Part shown: piece after piece, positions 36,770 to 45,460 of the stretch
How positions within the stretch are numbered: position 1 is the stretch's first letter
How the letters are laid out: each line of letters begins with the position of its first letter
Source of the DNA: Pelomicrobium methylotrophicum
GTDB taxonomy: Bacteria; Pseudomonadota; Gammaproteobacteria; Burkholderiales; UBA6910
Assembly (NCBI RefSeq): GCF_008014345.1
Contig: NZ_VPFL01000015.1
Span: forward strand, 29,087-93,086
DNA: 64,000 nt
Direction: 5' to 3'
Notes under the pieces: model-generated
Database searches by the model: none
Told to the model about the DNA's origin: nothing
What the model saw: the letters and a program-made list of their open reading frames with translations, nothing else
Position numbers and translations under genes: made by a program

Positions 36770-38032
36770 TCAGGCGAGAAATGGATGCCTCCGAATCCGC
36801 CGTGCGAGGTCGGCCACTTCGGGGCGCACGGGCCGCACCTCGGGGGAGTCGAGCCGCGATTCGAACAGGCGTGGATCGTGGGGCGCATCCTCGTCCTGGT
36901 CCCAACCCACGGCACGCAACAGCTCGGCACCCTCGGGCGGGATCGCTTCCGGAAGCGCCCGCCCCGAGAGCAGCCCCCATAGCCCCGTCCACGCACGGGC
37001 GAGCAGCAGGGGGTGATAGCCGCCGCCCCCGGTCACCAGCAGCCGCGGCGTGCCGTCGGCGTGCCGGGGGGCCGTTCGGAGCACTTGGGCGCACACTTCC
37101 AGGAAGCACTGGGTGGAAACCTTCAGCTTGCCGAGAGGATCAGCCGCCAGGATGTCGGTGCCGGCCTGCAACACGATGGCGTCGGGCGCGAAACGCTCGA
37201 GCACCGGATCCCAGACAGCGTCGAAAAGCAGCCGGTACTCGGCGTCGTGGGTTTCCAAAGGCAGCGGCACGTTCACCGTGGTGTGGGCGCCCGCCGGCGT
37301 TCCCGCGTCCTCGAGCCGACCGCCTCGATGCGGGTAAGCGTAGGCCGTATCCATGTGGAGCGAGAGGGTGAGCACCTCGGGATCGTCGGCAAAGGCCTCC
37401 TCCACTCCGTCGCCATGATGGGCGTCCAAGTCCACGTACAGCACCCGCAGGCCCTCGCGCCGCAGCCTCAGGATCGCCAGCACAGGATCGTTGAAATAGC
37501 AAAAGCCCCGGGCATGGTCGGGGCGGGCGTGATGCATGCCTCCCGCCGGGTTAAAGGCGATGCGACCGGCGAGCACTGCTTCCGCCGCCTGGATGCTGGC
37601 GCCGGTGGCCGTGGCGGCAATGGTGAAAAAACGCTCGAAATACGGATTCTCCAGCGTGCCGAGGCGGTAGCGCACGCGGTGAATGCTCTTTACTCGGCCG
37701 AGCGCTTCGCTGCGCTTCATCGCCGCCACGTAGTCGGGGCTGTGGAACCACTCCAGCTCGTAGTCGGCAGCTTTGCGGGCAGGCACGAATTCCGCCTCGC
37801 TCAGCGCTCCGTAGGCGTGGATCAATGACTGGGTCAGCGAAACCCGCGGGATCGCGAGCGGGTGGTTTTCCCCGTAGGCCCGGCCATCGTCTCCACGGCT
37901 GCCGATGAACGTGGCCTTGGGGTTGGACGTGGGATCATCTCGGCGCGGGGATTGCACCTGATCTCCTAACGGGAGAATGCAGCCCCGAGGGGAATTTCCT
38001 CTGCGCCTCCCTGCCTCGTCGGTTGCGGTCAT
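36770..38032 (-). CDS. Histone deacetylase/AcuC/polyamine deacetylase-family zinc hydrolase
   Basis: 420-residue zinc-dependent deacetylase. The fold landmarks are FNPAGGMHHARPDHARGFCY (tandem His), LYVDLDAHHGDGVEEAF (zinc Asp and His), VLQAGTDILAADPLGKLKVS (second zinc Asp) and TGGGGYHPL (transition-state Tyr), so the active site is intact. The substrate may be an acetylated protein (AcuC-like) or an acetyl-polyamine. ATG 38032 overlaps the cbbO stop (ATGA). The first 60 residues, before the HDAC fold begins with ATFIGS, look disordered and might not all be translated. The tight operon with CbbQ/CbbO is unusual. Confidence 0.88.
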   Translation of the reverse strand: MTATDEAGRRRGNSPRGCILPLGDQVQSPRRDDPTSNPKATFIGSRGDDGRAYGENHPLAIPRVSLTQSLIHAYGALSEAEFVPARKAADYELEWFHSPDYVAAMKRSEALGRVKSIHRVRYRLGTLENPYFERFFTIAATATGASIQAAEAVLAGRIAFNPAGGMHHARPDHARGFCYFNDPVLAILRLRREGLRVLYVDLDAHHGDGVEEAFADDPEVLTLSLHMDTAYAYPHRGGRLEDAGTPAGAHTTVNVPLPLETHDAEYRLLFDAVWDPVLERFAPDAIVLQAGTDILAADPLGKLKVSTQCFLEVCAQVLRTAPRHADGTPRLLVTGGGGYHPLLLARAWTGLWGLLSGRALPEAIPPEGAELLRAVGWDQDEDAPHDPRLFESRLDSPEVRPVRPEVADLARRIRRHPFLA

Positions 38033-40569
38033 CTGCGCAGCCGCAAGTAGATTTCCGGCAGTTTCCGGGGCAGCGAGTTGAGATGGTCGAGCACCAGAAA
38101 ATGGCCGCGACCGAAGATCCTCGGCAGATAATCGCTGCCGGCCGGATCCAACGTAATGCAGAAGGGATGCACGCCCTGTTCCACCGCCTCCTTCACCGCC
38201 ACCCGCGTGTCCTCGTGCAGGTAACGGATGTCGCCACCGTCGTCGTAGTCTTCGGGCCGACCGTCGGAAAGGATGAGCAGCAGCCGTCGAGGGCAAGGGC
38301 TCGCGGCGAAGCGCGTGAGCGCATGGCGGATCGCCGCACCCATGCGGGTCGCCAGCCGCCCCGAAAGCCCGCCCACCACTGCCCGCACCTCGGTGGTGAG
38401 AGGCTCGTCGAACTCCTTGATGAGGTAGTAGCTCACGTTGTCCCGGTACTTGGACGAGAAACCGGCGATGGCGTAAGGATCGCCCACTTCCTCCATCGCT
38501 TCGGCGAAGAGCAGGATGCCAGCGCGGATACGGTCGACGATGCGTCCTTGGTCGCCCGGCAACTGTTGCATGACGGAGGTCGACAGATCGGCGAGCAGCA
38601 TCACCGACGTGTCGCGCTGGGCGGGACGCCGCTGCCGGTAGACCCGCGGCAAGGGAAGGCGGCCGGCGCGCTTCTCCGTGATAAAGCCCACGGCTGCGTC
38701 CACGTCCACCTCATCGCCTTCGAGCTGGCGTCGGCGCGGCGCCAGCCGCGTGGGCTTCTGGGCTTGGATTGCCCGCTTCAGGCGCGTGAGCGCGTCGGCA
38801 TAGGCAGCGGTCAGCCGCTCCGCCTCTGCCAGGTTCGCTTCGCTCAGTCGCCGCTCTTGGACCCACGCCCACTGGCGCCTGTAGCGGCCCTCGCGGTAAT
38901 CCCACTCGGGGTAAGGCACGCCCCGCTCGTTGGCGCGGTGAAGGGCCCCACCTGCCACAGCGGAAGCGCCCGCCCGCCGTCCTCCCATCTCGCCACCCGA
39001 TCCACCGTTCGCCCCCTGCGTTGCGGCCTCGGCCGCCTGCGCATCGCCGGAACGGTCGCAGCACGCCCTTTCCCGGCCTGCCTTGGCCGATCTTTCTTTG
39101 GTCGGTGTGCCCCCTGCTTGCTCACCCGCCCCCGACCGGGATCGCTCTTGCGCCTCCCCGGGATAGACGCCGCGGCCGCCGTGGGGAGAGCGCCCGGGAA
39201 GATACGCCTGCTGGAAATCCTCCACCGTCTCGATCCTGGGAAATTCCCCGCTCGCAAGCAGCACTTTCGCCGCCCGGAACGCGTCGACGAGCGTAGCGCC
39301 GTCCTCTGTCAATCCCCGGAGCGTCTCCCACGCCAGCCGCTTGCGCCGGTCAGAAGCGATCGATGACTCATCCAGGGCAAGACGCACCGTGTCCAAGGCA
39401 GCTCGGTAATAAGGCTCTGAAGCCTCTTGCCATGGACATCGCCGCTCGGCCAGACGCACGAGCCGCCGCAGGTGGTTGGGGATCCGGCGATTGAGCCGCG
39501 CGTCCACGCGCAGGTCTTCGCACAGGTCGAACAGGAGCTGGAACCGCAGCGCCTCGTCGCCGAAAGTGGCAAACACCGGATCCAGGCTCGTGCGGCCCTC
39601 CGATGAAAGACTGAGCGTGTCCACGCCAGCGGCGGTGAATAGCGCTTCCAGCTGCGGACGCTCGAAGGAGCCGCAGGCGATGTGGCCAGCATTGTGGAGC
39701 ACACCCACGACGGCTTCTTCCCGCTCGGGAAGCGCCACCGGCAGGTATACGGCACGACCATCGGTTTCGACGAACGCCCGCCCCTTGTCGGGCGACCAAG
39801 GGCTTTCCCGCACCTGGGGCGGTGCGTCGAACCAGGCAGTGAGCAGGAACCCGAACAGCCGTTGATGCTCCGCCACCCGGTAGCCCGGCACCTGCTCCAT
39901 GAGGACCTTGAGGCTTTCCTCGGACTCAAGCCTGAAGTACGCCTCGCCCCGCAGCCGGCCCGCCTGCAGAATGTCCGCGCCGCGCTGGGCCCAAGGCAGC
40001 AGCGCCTGGGGCCCGAACAGGTTGCGTACCTTGATGGCACCGGGAAGGTAGGTTGCGAGCATCAGGCGCCGGGTCTCGAACAGCTCTTCCGCCGGCTGGG
40101 TGAGGTGCTCCACGCCAGCGATGCCCTGGCGGCCTACCAGGTCCGCCACTGGCGTGCGGAAGTAGAGGGTACCGCTTTCCATATGGCGGTGGCACCAGCG
40201 GAACCCGATCTCGGCCCATCGTTCTTCCCCGGCGTGCCCCAGCGTTCCGAACGCCCACGGCAGGTTCTCCATGAAGCCCTCGACCGCCCGGCCCGGGCTG
40301 CGGAAGCGCAGGAAAGTGAGCGCCTGGTGGGTCCACGGCAATACGGTCTCGGATACCCGCTCGGCCTCGGGACTGCCGCGGATGAATGCCTTGCCCGCCT
40401 CGCGGTCGTGGGAGAACAGCGCGTGGCACGCGGACAGCCAGGCGCAGGTCACTTCGCCGCCGTGGCGGCGGATCGACGGCAGCGCCTCGTTCACGTCGCG
40501 ATGGGCGACGAAGCTCATGCGCTCCAACTGGGTGAGCAGCGCTTCGATTTCGAGCTCAGTTCGATCCAT
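38029..40569 (-). CDS. cbbO: CbbO/NorD-family protein with C-terminal VWA domain
   Basis: 846-residue partner of CbbQ-type AAA+ ATPases, which remodel enzymes such as RuBisCO or nitric oxide reductase. The N-terminal 470 residues are the CbbO/NorD helical region. A low-complexity, Gly/Ala/Glu-rich linker occupies about 470-560. The block PYPEWDYREGRYRRQWAWVQ is a family hallmark. A VWA domain follows with an intact MIDAS motif DLSTS (Asp661) and ILSDGRPED. The length is nearer CbbO than the shorter NorD. It overlaps the deacetylase gene by 4 nt, and cbbQ lies 164 bp upstream. The client enzyme is not encoded in this window. Confidence 0.87.
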   Translation of the reverse strand: MDRTELEIEALLTQLERMSFVAHRDVNEALPSIRRHGGEVTCAWLSACHALFSHDREAGKAFIRGSPEAERVSETVLPWTHQALTFLRFRSPGRAVEGFMENLPWAFGTLGHAGEERWAEIGFRWCHRHMESGTLYFRTPVADLVGRQGIAGVEHLTQPAEELFETRRLMLATYLPGAIKVRNLFGPQALLPWAQRGADILQAGRLRGEAYFRLESEESLKVLMEQVPGYRVAEHQRLFGFLLTAWFDAPPQVRESPWSPDKGRAFVETDGRAVYLPVALPEREEAVVGVLHNAGHIACGSFERPQLEALFTAAGVDTLSLSSEGRTSLDPVFATFGDEALRFQLLFDLCEDLRVDARLNRRIPNHLRRLVRLAERRCPWQEASEPYYRAALDTVRLALDESSIASDRRKRLAWETLRGLTEDGATLVDAFRAAKVLLASGEFPRIETVEDFQQAYLPGRSPHGGRGVYPGEAQERSRSGAGEQAGGTPTKERSAKAGRERACCDRSGDAQAAEAATQGANGGSGGEMGGRRAGASAVAGGALHRANERGVPYPEWDYREGRYRRQWAWVQERRLSEANLAEAERLTAAYADALTRLKRAIQAQKPTRLAPRRRQLEGDEVDVDAAVGFITEKRAGRLPLPRVYRQRRPAQRDTSVMLLADLSTSVMQQLPGDQGRIVDRIRAGILLFAEAMEEVGDPYAIAGFSSKYRDNVSYYLIKEFDEPLTTEVRAVVGGLSGRLATRMGAAIRHALTRFAASPCPRRLLLILSDGRPEDYDDGGDIRYLHEDTRVAVKEAVEQGVHPFCITLDPAGSDYLPRIFGRGHFLVLDHLNSLPRKLPEIYLRLRR

Positions 40570-40733
40570 CTGAAAGGCCGATTGACCGCAGAAACGTCAC
40601 ACGCCCGAAACCCAAAAGACGGAAAGCCCAAACCAACAACGTACGCGGGGAAGACATTGAAGCGATCAACAAATCCTCGGCGCGTCGTCAGCGTCTTTTT
40701 GCGGTCCAAAGGTTTTTGCGTTCCTGCAGTGAA
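40570..40733. other. Gap between cbbQ and cbbO
   Basis: 164 bp, unusually long within an otherwise tight operon and locally less GC-rich, with several T/G-rich repeats such as GGTTTGGG and GGGTTTCGG on the minus strand. No open frame or clear promoter was recognised. Confidence 0.4.
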
Positions 40734-41576
40734 CTACTCAAAGTGGGCCCGCACGATCTCCATGAGAGCCTCGGCCAGTTCCAGGTCATCGGTGACGGGA
40801 TTGACCATGGCCACGCGGCACGCTTCGACAGGGGGCAACCCCACCGCCATCATGTTGGCGGCGTAGACCAGGGCGCGGGTGGAGGTGGCCTCTTCCAGCC
40901 CATGATCCTTGAGGGCCCGGGCCCGCTGGCCTACCGCCACCAGCTTGCGGGCGAGTTCAGGGTTCAAGTCCGGCACTTCGTTGCCGAGGATGCGCAGCTC
41001 TAGTGCCTCGTTCGGGAAATCGAACTGGATGCCGATGAAGCGCTGCTTGGTGGAGGGCTTCAGGTCCTTCAGTACCGTCTGATAGCCGGGGTTGTAGGAA
41101 ATCACCAGCATGAAGTCCTCGTGCGCCTCGATTTCCTGTCCCTTCTTTTCGAGCGGCAGCCGCCGCCGGTGGTCGGTGAGCGGATGGATCACCACCGTGG
41201 TGTCGGTGCGGGCCTCCACGATCTCGTCCAGATAGCAGATGGCGCCGGCTTTCACCGCCCGCGTCAGGGGCCCGTCCTGCCACACGGTCTGCTCTCCTTC
41301 CAGCAGGAAACGGCCCACGAGGTCGGCGCTGGTCAAGTCCTCGTGGCAGGCCACCGTCACCAGCGGCCGGTTCAGGCGCCACGCCATGTACTCCAGGAAG
41401 CGGGTCTTGCCGCAGCCGGTGGGCCCCTTCAGCATCACCGGCAGCCGTTTGCGATAGGCCGCCTCGAACACCTGGATTTCGTTGCCCTGGGGTTCGTAGT
41501 AGGGCGGATTGCTGCGCTCCGGCGCCTGGAGAATGTCGCGTTCGACGCCGCGCAGGCGGTTTATCAGTGGCTTCAT
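40734..41576 (-). CDS. cbbQ: CbbQ/NirQ/NorQ/GpvN-family AAA+ ATPase
   Basis: 280-residue MoxR-type AAA+ ATPase. Walker [10 protein letters not shown] ends at residue 58, Walker B is [11 protein letters not shown], and sensor 1 lies in VISYNPGYQ. The family block [19 protein letters not shown] and the C-terminal CbbQ domain ([16 protein letters not shown]) place it among CbbQ/NorQ. With the VWA protein CbbO it forms a hexameric remodelling complex that activates an enzyme. Whether the client is RuBisCO or NO reductase cannot be told from this protein alone. A small unknown gene lies 54 bp upstream on the same strand. Confidence 0.92.
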   Translation of the reverse strand: MKPLINRLRGVERDILQAPERSNPPYYEPQGNEIQVFEAAYRKRLPVMLKGPTGCGKTRFLEYMAWRLNRPLVTVACHEDLTSADLVGRFLLEGEQTVWQDGPLTRAVKAGAICYLDEIVEARTDTTVVIHPLTDHRRRLPLEKKGQEIEAHEDFMLVISYNPGYQTVLKDLKPSTKQRFIGIQFDFPNEALELRILGNEVPDLNPELARKLVAVGQRARALKDHGLEEATSTRALVYAANMMAVGLPPVEACRVAMVNPVTDDLELAEALMEIVRAHFE

Positions 41577-41630
41577 GCGAATCCGTATCCCGAAACCGCG
41601 CGCCCCGCCGGGCCAGGGCGCTCCATTTCG

Positions 41631-42044
41631 CTATGCTGCTATGCGGCCTTCCCGAATGCAACGGGTCTTGATGAAGAGGTGCACGTGCCGCGCAGTGCGC
41701 ACCGCCATCTTTTCCGGCGCGGCCGGCAGTGCGTCCTCTCTCTGTAGAGCGATGCAGTTGCGGTAATAGATGAGCTCGCGCAGGTTATCGCGAATGGTGT
41801 TCCAGAAAGGCTCGCCCTTGACCAGCACTTTCCACGTCTCCAGCAGGTCTGCGTCTGCGGGCGGCAGAGGCTTGCGCCCCTCGTCGCGCAGGTAGGCCAC
41901 GATGAGCCGCTTCACCAGGGCGATGCAGCGCTCTACGGTCTCGCCCACAGACGGCAGCCGGCCTTCCCGAGCAAGCGCCTCCAATCCCCGGAGGGCCTGG
42001 TCCACCTCCTCGAAGACCGCCGTCAGTTGACTAGGGTCGGACAC
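41631..42044 (-). CDS. Small protein of unknown function heading the cbbQO operon
   Basis: 137 residues, cytosolic and mostly helical: SQLTAVFEEVDQALRGLEAL, then a central region RCIALVKRLIVAYLRDEGRK and FWNTIRDNLRELIYYRNCIA. No signal peptide, membrane segment or catalytic motif is seen. It is the first gene of the unit leading to cbbQ (54 bp gap), so it may be an accessory or assembly factor for the CbbQO complex (inference). Its upstream region is shared with a divergent gene and contains two palindromes. Confidence 0.7.
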   Translation of the reverse strand: MSDPSQLTAVFEEVDQALRGLEALAREGRLPSVGETVERCIALVKRLIVAYLRDEGRKPLPPADADLLETWKVLVKGEPFWNTIRDNLRELIYYRNCIALQREDALPAAPEKMAVRTARHVHLFIKTRCIREGRIAA

Positions 42045-42065
42045 GGGGTAAAAAGTCAGGTAAAA

Positions 42066-42097
42066 TTAGGATTCTCTAATATTTGCATTTTACGCAA
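42066..42097. promoter_or_regulatory. Divergent control region with two inverted repeats
   Basis: In the 77-bp gap between the divergent genes, ATTAG-GATTCT-CTAAT (about 42065-42080) and TTGC-ATTTTAC-GCAA (42083-42097) are adjacent inverted repeats in an AT-rich patch. The second resembles the TTG...CAA half-sites of the FNR/Crp family, but its 15-bp length does not fit the standard 14-bp FNR site. Regulator unknown. Confidence 0.4.
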
Positions 42098-42121
42098 CTC
42101 GCTCCCCATTGGAAACCCGCA

Positions 42122-42445
42122 ATGAAAAGGCTCGTCAAACTGGTGAAACTCAACCATCTCCCGTACAACGTCAACCGGGACCCGCAGGTCTACCGCCGGT
42201 GCGCCGGTGAGCCTTTCCACATCCAGGCGCTGCTGGACGGCACGGGCCAGGCCCGTTGCCGGCTGACGGATGAGCGCGGCGCGTCAATCGCCGAGGCCGA
42301 GATCTCGTTACCCGGCACCTTCACCCACACGCTCGCTTACTCTGAGCCCGGCGTGCACCTCGTCACCTTGACCTGCGAAGGAAACGGCCACAGCTTCCGC
42401 CAGGACTTGCGGCTGGACGTGCTGGAGCGTGCGTGGGTCGGCTAG
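42122..42445 (+). CDS. Small protein of unknown function, divergent from the cbbQO operon
   Basis: 107 residues starting MKRLVKLVKLNHLPYNVNRD; an upstream in-frame TTG at 42083 lies in the control region and is rejected. The sequence is rich in beta-strand-like segments (ALLDGTGQARCRLTDERGAS, then GTFTHTLAYSEPGVHLVTLT), suggesting a single immunoglobulin-like or beta-sandwich domain. There is no signal peptide. Being divergent, it may share control with the operon on the other strand. I do not recognise a family. Confidence 0.65.
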   Translation: MKRLVKLVKLNHLPYNVNRDPQVYRRCAGEPFHIQALLDGTGQARCRLTDERGASIAEAEISLPGTFTHTLAYSEPGVHLVTLTCEGNGHSFRQDLRLDVLERAWVG

Positions 42446-42572
42446 CGTTCGTCGATCTGTTTCCAGCGCCGGCCAGCGACCCTGCCTTCATCCGCCGGCC
42501 CCCACAGGGCGCATCCGCGGGCAGACCCTTGACTTCCTCCAACGGCTGTTCGGGAATTAAGCAGGGAATTTT

Positions 42573-43079
42573 TTACCTTGGACCCAGCACCACCGGCCGA
42601 TCAGGGAGCTCGTTGCCTGCGCCGGGCCCGGCCGGAAAATGCTGGCGCAGGACTTCGGAGACGCGGCGGACACCGGCGATGACACCATCTTCGAACCGGC
42701 GGCTGTGAAACGCGGCTTCCATCTCGTGGCAGATGGCCGCCCAGACGTGGGCCCCGGCCGCGCGAAACACGCCGCGGTCGGCGACGATCTCCACGTCGTG
42801 ATCAGCCAGCAACAGGTAGATCAGCACGCCGGTGTTCTCCTCCGTGTCCCACACCCGCAACTCGGAAAAAACTTCCAGCGCCCGCTCTCGGGCGCTGCAC
42901 CCACGCAGCAGCGCCCCCGTCGGCAACGCCGCCTCCACCGCGAAGCAGATCTCACCCCGATGAGTCGCCTCCGCATCCCGGATCGCCGCCTCGATGCGCC
43001 TGAGCGACGCCGGCGGAAACGCCCGGCGCACGCGATAGCCGCCCGTCGCCAGGTGCCTGAGGATTCGCATGAAGTCCAT
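42573..43079 (-). CDS. TPM-domain protein without signal peptide
   Basis: 168 residues with the TPM fold (named after TLP18.3, Psb32 and MOLO-1): RRIEAAIRDAEATHRGEICF, then RVWDTEENTGVLIYLLLADH and VEIVADRGVF. It starts at ATG 43079 overlapping the stop of the preceding TPM gene by one base (TGATG), and MDFMRIL could also start at 43070. It is the third gene of a lemA-TPM-TPM operon, a frequent arrangement in proteobacteria. Role unknown; membrane-protein quality control and phosphatase activity have been proposed for relatives. Confidence 0.85.
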   Translation of the reverse strand: MDFMRILRHLATGGYRVRRAFPPASLRRIEAAIRDAEATHRGEICFAVEAALPTGALLRGCSARERALEVFSELRVWDTEENTGVLIYLLLADHDVEIVADRGVFRAAGAHVWAAICHEMEAAFHSRRFEDGVIAGVRRVSEVLRQHFPAGPGAGNELPDRPVVLGPR

Positions 43080-43957
43080 CACCACCGCCCAGAGGCGCCG
43101 CCGCCGCCGAAACTGCCCCCTCCGCCTGAAAAGCCGCCGCCCGACCAGCCGCCGCCCCAGCCGTAACCGCCCGCTCCCGGCCAGCCCCCAGAGCCTCTCG
43201 TGGCCCGGCGCGGCGTCGAGCCGGTCAGCGTAAAGACGAACGCGGCGACGCCGACCACGCTTGCCACGAGGAATGAGCCCAGCCACAGCCAACCCAGCAG
43301 TCCCATGCCGGTGCCCACCAGCGCCGCCGCCGGCAATCGGCCGAATAGGGCGCGCAGCACCGCGCCGCCGATGGTGGCGAGAAGAAAGCCAGCGACGAAC
43401 AGAAACTCCAGCATGGATGCCGACGGACCACGGAAAGGCTTGCTCTCCCTCGGCGGCGGCAAGGGTTCGCCCTCGATGACACCGATGATGCGCTCGATAC
43501 CAGCGCTCAACCCTCCATAGAAATCGCCTTCACGAAAGTAGGGCACCATGACCTCGGCAATGATGCGCTTGGCAAGGGCATCGGACAGCACGCCTTCCAG
43601 CCCGTAGCCCACTTCGATGCGCAACTGCCGGTCGTCCCTCGCCACCAGCACCAAGACGCCATCGTCCACCCCTTTGCGCCCGAGCTTCCATTGCTCGGCC
43701 ACTCGTATCGCGTACTGCTCGATGGTCTCCGGGCGCACCGTGGGTACGATGAGCACCGCGATCTGGCTGCCCTTCTTCTTCTCGAAAGCCGCCAGCCGCT
43801 GCGCCAGTGCCTGGCGCTGTGCGTCGGACAGCATGCCGGCAAGATCGGTCACCCGGGCTCGGAGCTCGGGAACCGGGGCTTGCGCATGTAGCGGCAACGC
43901 CAGCGCCAGCGCGGCAAGAAGGGCCGACGCGGCCAAGCGGCTCAGCGCCCGCTTCAT
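43079..43957 (-). CDS. TPM-domain membrane protein, YgcG-like
   Basis: 292 residues: signal peptide (residues 1-25, LAASALLAALALALPLHAQA), periplasmic TPM domain (RVTDLAGMLSDAQRQALAQR; KLGRKGVDDGVLVLVARDDR), two membrane helices around residues 185-245 and a C-terminal tail of Gly/Ser/Trp (GWGGGWSGGGFSGGGGSFGG). This is the usual architecture of the family. It overlaps lemA upstream by 4 nt and the second TPM gene downstream by 1 nt. It is probably displayed on the periplasmic face. Confidence 0.92.
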   Translation of the reverse strand: MKRALSRLAASALLAALALALPLHAQAPVPELRARVTDLAGMLSDAQRQALAQRLAAFEKKKGSQIAVLIVPTVRPETIEQYAIRVAEQWKLGRKGVDDGVLVLVARDDRQLRIEVGYGLEGVLSDALAKRIIAEVMVPYFREGDFYGGLSAGIERIIGVIEGEPLPPPRESKPFRGPSASMLEFLFVAGFLLATIGGAVLRALFGRLPAAALVGTGMGLLGWLWLGSFLVASVVGVAAFVFTLTGSTPRRATRGSGGWPGAGGYGWGGGWSGGGFSGGGGSFGGGGASGRW

Positions 43958-44565
43958 CGGGCGGCTGGCGAGGGCGAGCCGAAGTCCACCTTGGGCGGTG
44001 AGGCGAGCGCCCGCTCGTTCTCCACTGCAAACGTGGGCTTGACCTGGAAGCCGAACAACATGGCGGTCAGGTTGGTCGGGAACTGGCGTACCGTGGTGTT
44101 GTATTCCTGCACGGCGCGAATGTAGCGTTGGCGGGCCACCGCGATGCGGTTCTCGGTGCCCTCGAGCTGCGCCTGCAGGTCGCGGAAATTGGCATCGGAC
44201 TTGAGCTGGGGGTAGTTCTCCACCACCACCAGGAGCCGGGCGAGGGCCGAGGTGAGCTCCCCTTGGGCCTGCTGGAAACGGCCGAACGCCTCGGGATCGT
44301 TGATGAGTTCGGGAGTCGCCTGAACCGCCGTGGCCCGGGCCCGCGCTTCTGTCACGCCCTGGAGGACCTCGCGTTCCTGGGCGGCGAAGGCCTTGACGGT
44401 TTCCACCAGATTCGGAATCAGGTCGGCACGGCGTTGGTATTGGTTCAGCACTTCCGCCCAGGCGGCCTTGATCGTTTCGTCCTGGGCTTGCAGGGTATTG
44501 TAGCCGCAGCCGGACAGCAACATCGAACCCAGTACGGCAATGATCGCGGCCAGACGTGTGAGCAT
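43954..44565 (-). CDS. lemA: LemA family protein
   Basis: 203 residues, membrane-anchored. The N-terminal hydrophobic stretch ends in a lipobox-like LSGC (Cys20), suggesting a lipoprotein, and the LemA core follows: AWAEVLNQYQRRADLIPNLV, then ETVKAFAAQEREVLQGVTEA and YNTTVRQFPTNLTAMLFGF. LemA proteins form long helical bundles and usually accompany TPM proteins, as here. The 4-nt overlap with the TPM gene supports one operon. Confidence 0.95.
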   Translation of the reverse strand: MLTRLAAIIAVLGSMLLSGCGYNTLQAQDETIKAAWAEVLNQYQRRADLIPNLVETVKAFAAQEREVLQGVTEARARATAVQATPELINDPEAFGRFQQAQGELTSALARLLVVVENYPQLKSDANFRDLQAQLEGTENRIAVARQRYIRAVQEYNTTVRQFPTNLTAMLFGFQVKPTFAVENERALASPPKVDFGSPSPAAR

Positions 44566-44623
44566 GCGGGACTCTCCGAAGCGAAAGGTATACTCGACTA
44601 AATGGGGGAGACGGTGCAGCGGT

Positions 44624-45460
44624 TCAAGCGGTCAGCCGTTTCATGGTCTCCACCGCGAACACCAGGTCTTCCCAAGCCTTTGCCTTGTCCGGCAGATTGC
44701 GCAGCAGGTACGCCGGGTGATAGGTCACGATCAGCGGCGTGCCGCGGTAGCGGTGCACCTTGCAGCGCAGGTTGGCGATGGTGGCGTTGGTCTTGAGCAG
44801 GCTCTGGGCCGCCACGCGTCCCAGGGCCACGATCAGCCGCGGTCGAATCAGCTCGATCTGCCGCTCCAGGTACGGCTCGCAACGCTCCATCTCCTCCGCC
44901 TCGGGATTACGATTGCCCGGCGGGCGGCATTTGACGACGTTGGCGATGTAGACGTTTTCCCCGCGCTTGAGCTTGATGGCGGCCAACATGTTGTCGAGGA
45001 GCCTGCCCGCCTGACCCACGAAGGGCTCGCCCCGGGCGTCCTCTTCGGCGCCGGGACCTTCCCCCACAAACAGCCAATCGGCGCTCTCGTCGCCGACGCC
45101 GAACACCGTTTGGGTGCGGGTCTTGGCGAGCTTGCAGTCGGTGCAGTGGGCCACGCAGGCCTTGAGCTCCGGCCAGTCCATGCCCAGGATGAGGCTGCGT
45201 CGATCGGCGCCACCCGTGGAAGCGGTGGCGGTCGCTGCAAACATATCGGGCTCTGCGGGCCGGCGCCGGGACTCCTCACGCCGCGCCACCGCGCCCGCGA
45301 CGGGAGAAACGCCCGCTGCCGCAAGCGCCGCCTCGGTCCCCAATCTGCGATCCGGAGGTTCCGACCCCTGGCGCCGCAGGCGCTCCCGAGCTTCACGCCT
45401 CAAGCGCCAGCGGGGCCACAGCCCCAGCATTTTGAGCGCCGCCTCTCGTCGCACGCTCAC
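44624..45460 (-). CDS. Uracil-DNA glycosylase, family 4 (iron-sulfur)
   Basis: Removes uracil from DNA. The first 95 residues are an Arg/Ala-rich, probably disordered extension often seen in proteobacterial members. The catalytic domain then has CTDCKLAKTRTQTVFGVGDE (first Fe-S cysteines), LFVGEGPGAEEDARGEPFVG (active-site GEGPG), VKCRPPGNRNP and CEPYLERQIELI (further cysteines) and TYHPAYLLR. Total 278 residues. It overlaps rimI upstream by 4 nt. Some databases name this family a phage-type DNA polymerase domain, but the motifs are those of UDG family 4. Confidence 0.92.
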   Translation of the reverse strand: MSVRREAALKMLGLWPRWRLRREARERLRRQGSEPPDRRLGTEAALAAAGVSPVAGAVARREESRRRPAEPDMFAATATASTGGADRRSLILGMDWPELKACVAHCTDCKLAKTRTQTVFGVGDESADWLFVGEGPGAEEDARGEPFVGQAGRLLDNMLAAIKLKRGENVYIANVVKCRPPGNRNPEAEEMERCEPYLERQIELIRPRLIVALGRVAAQSLLKTNATIANLRCKVHRYRGTPLIVTYHPAYLLRNLPDKAKAWEDLVFAVETMKRLTA

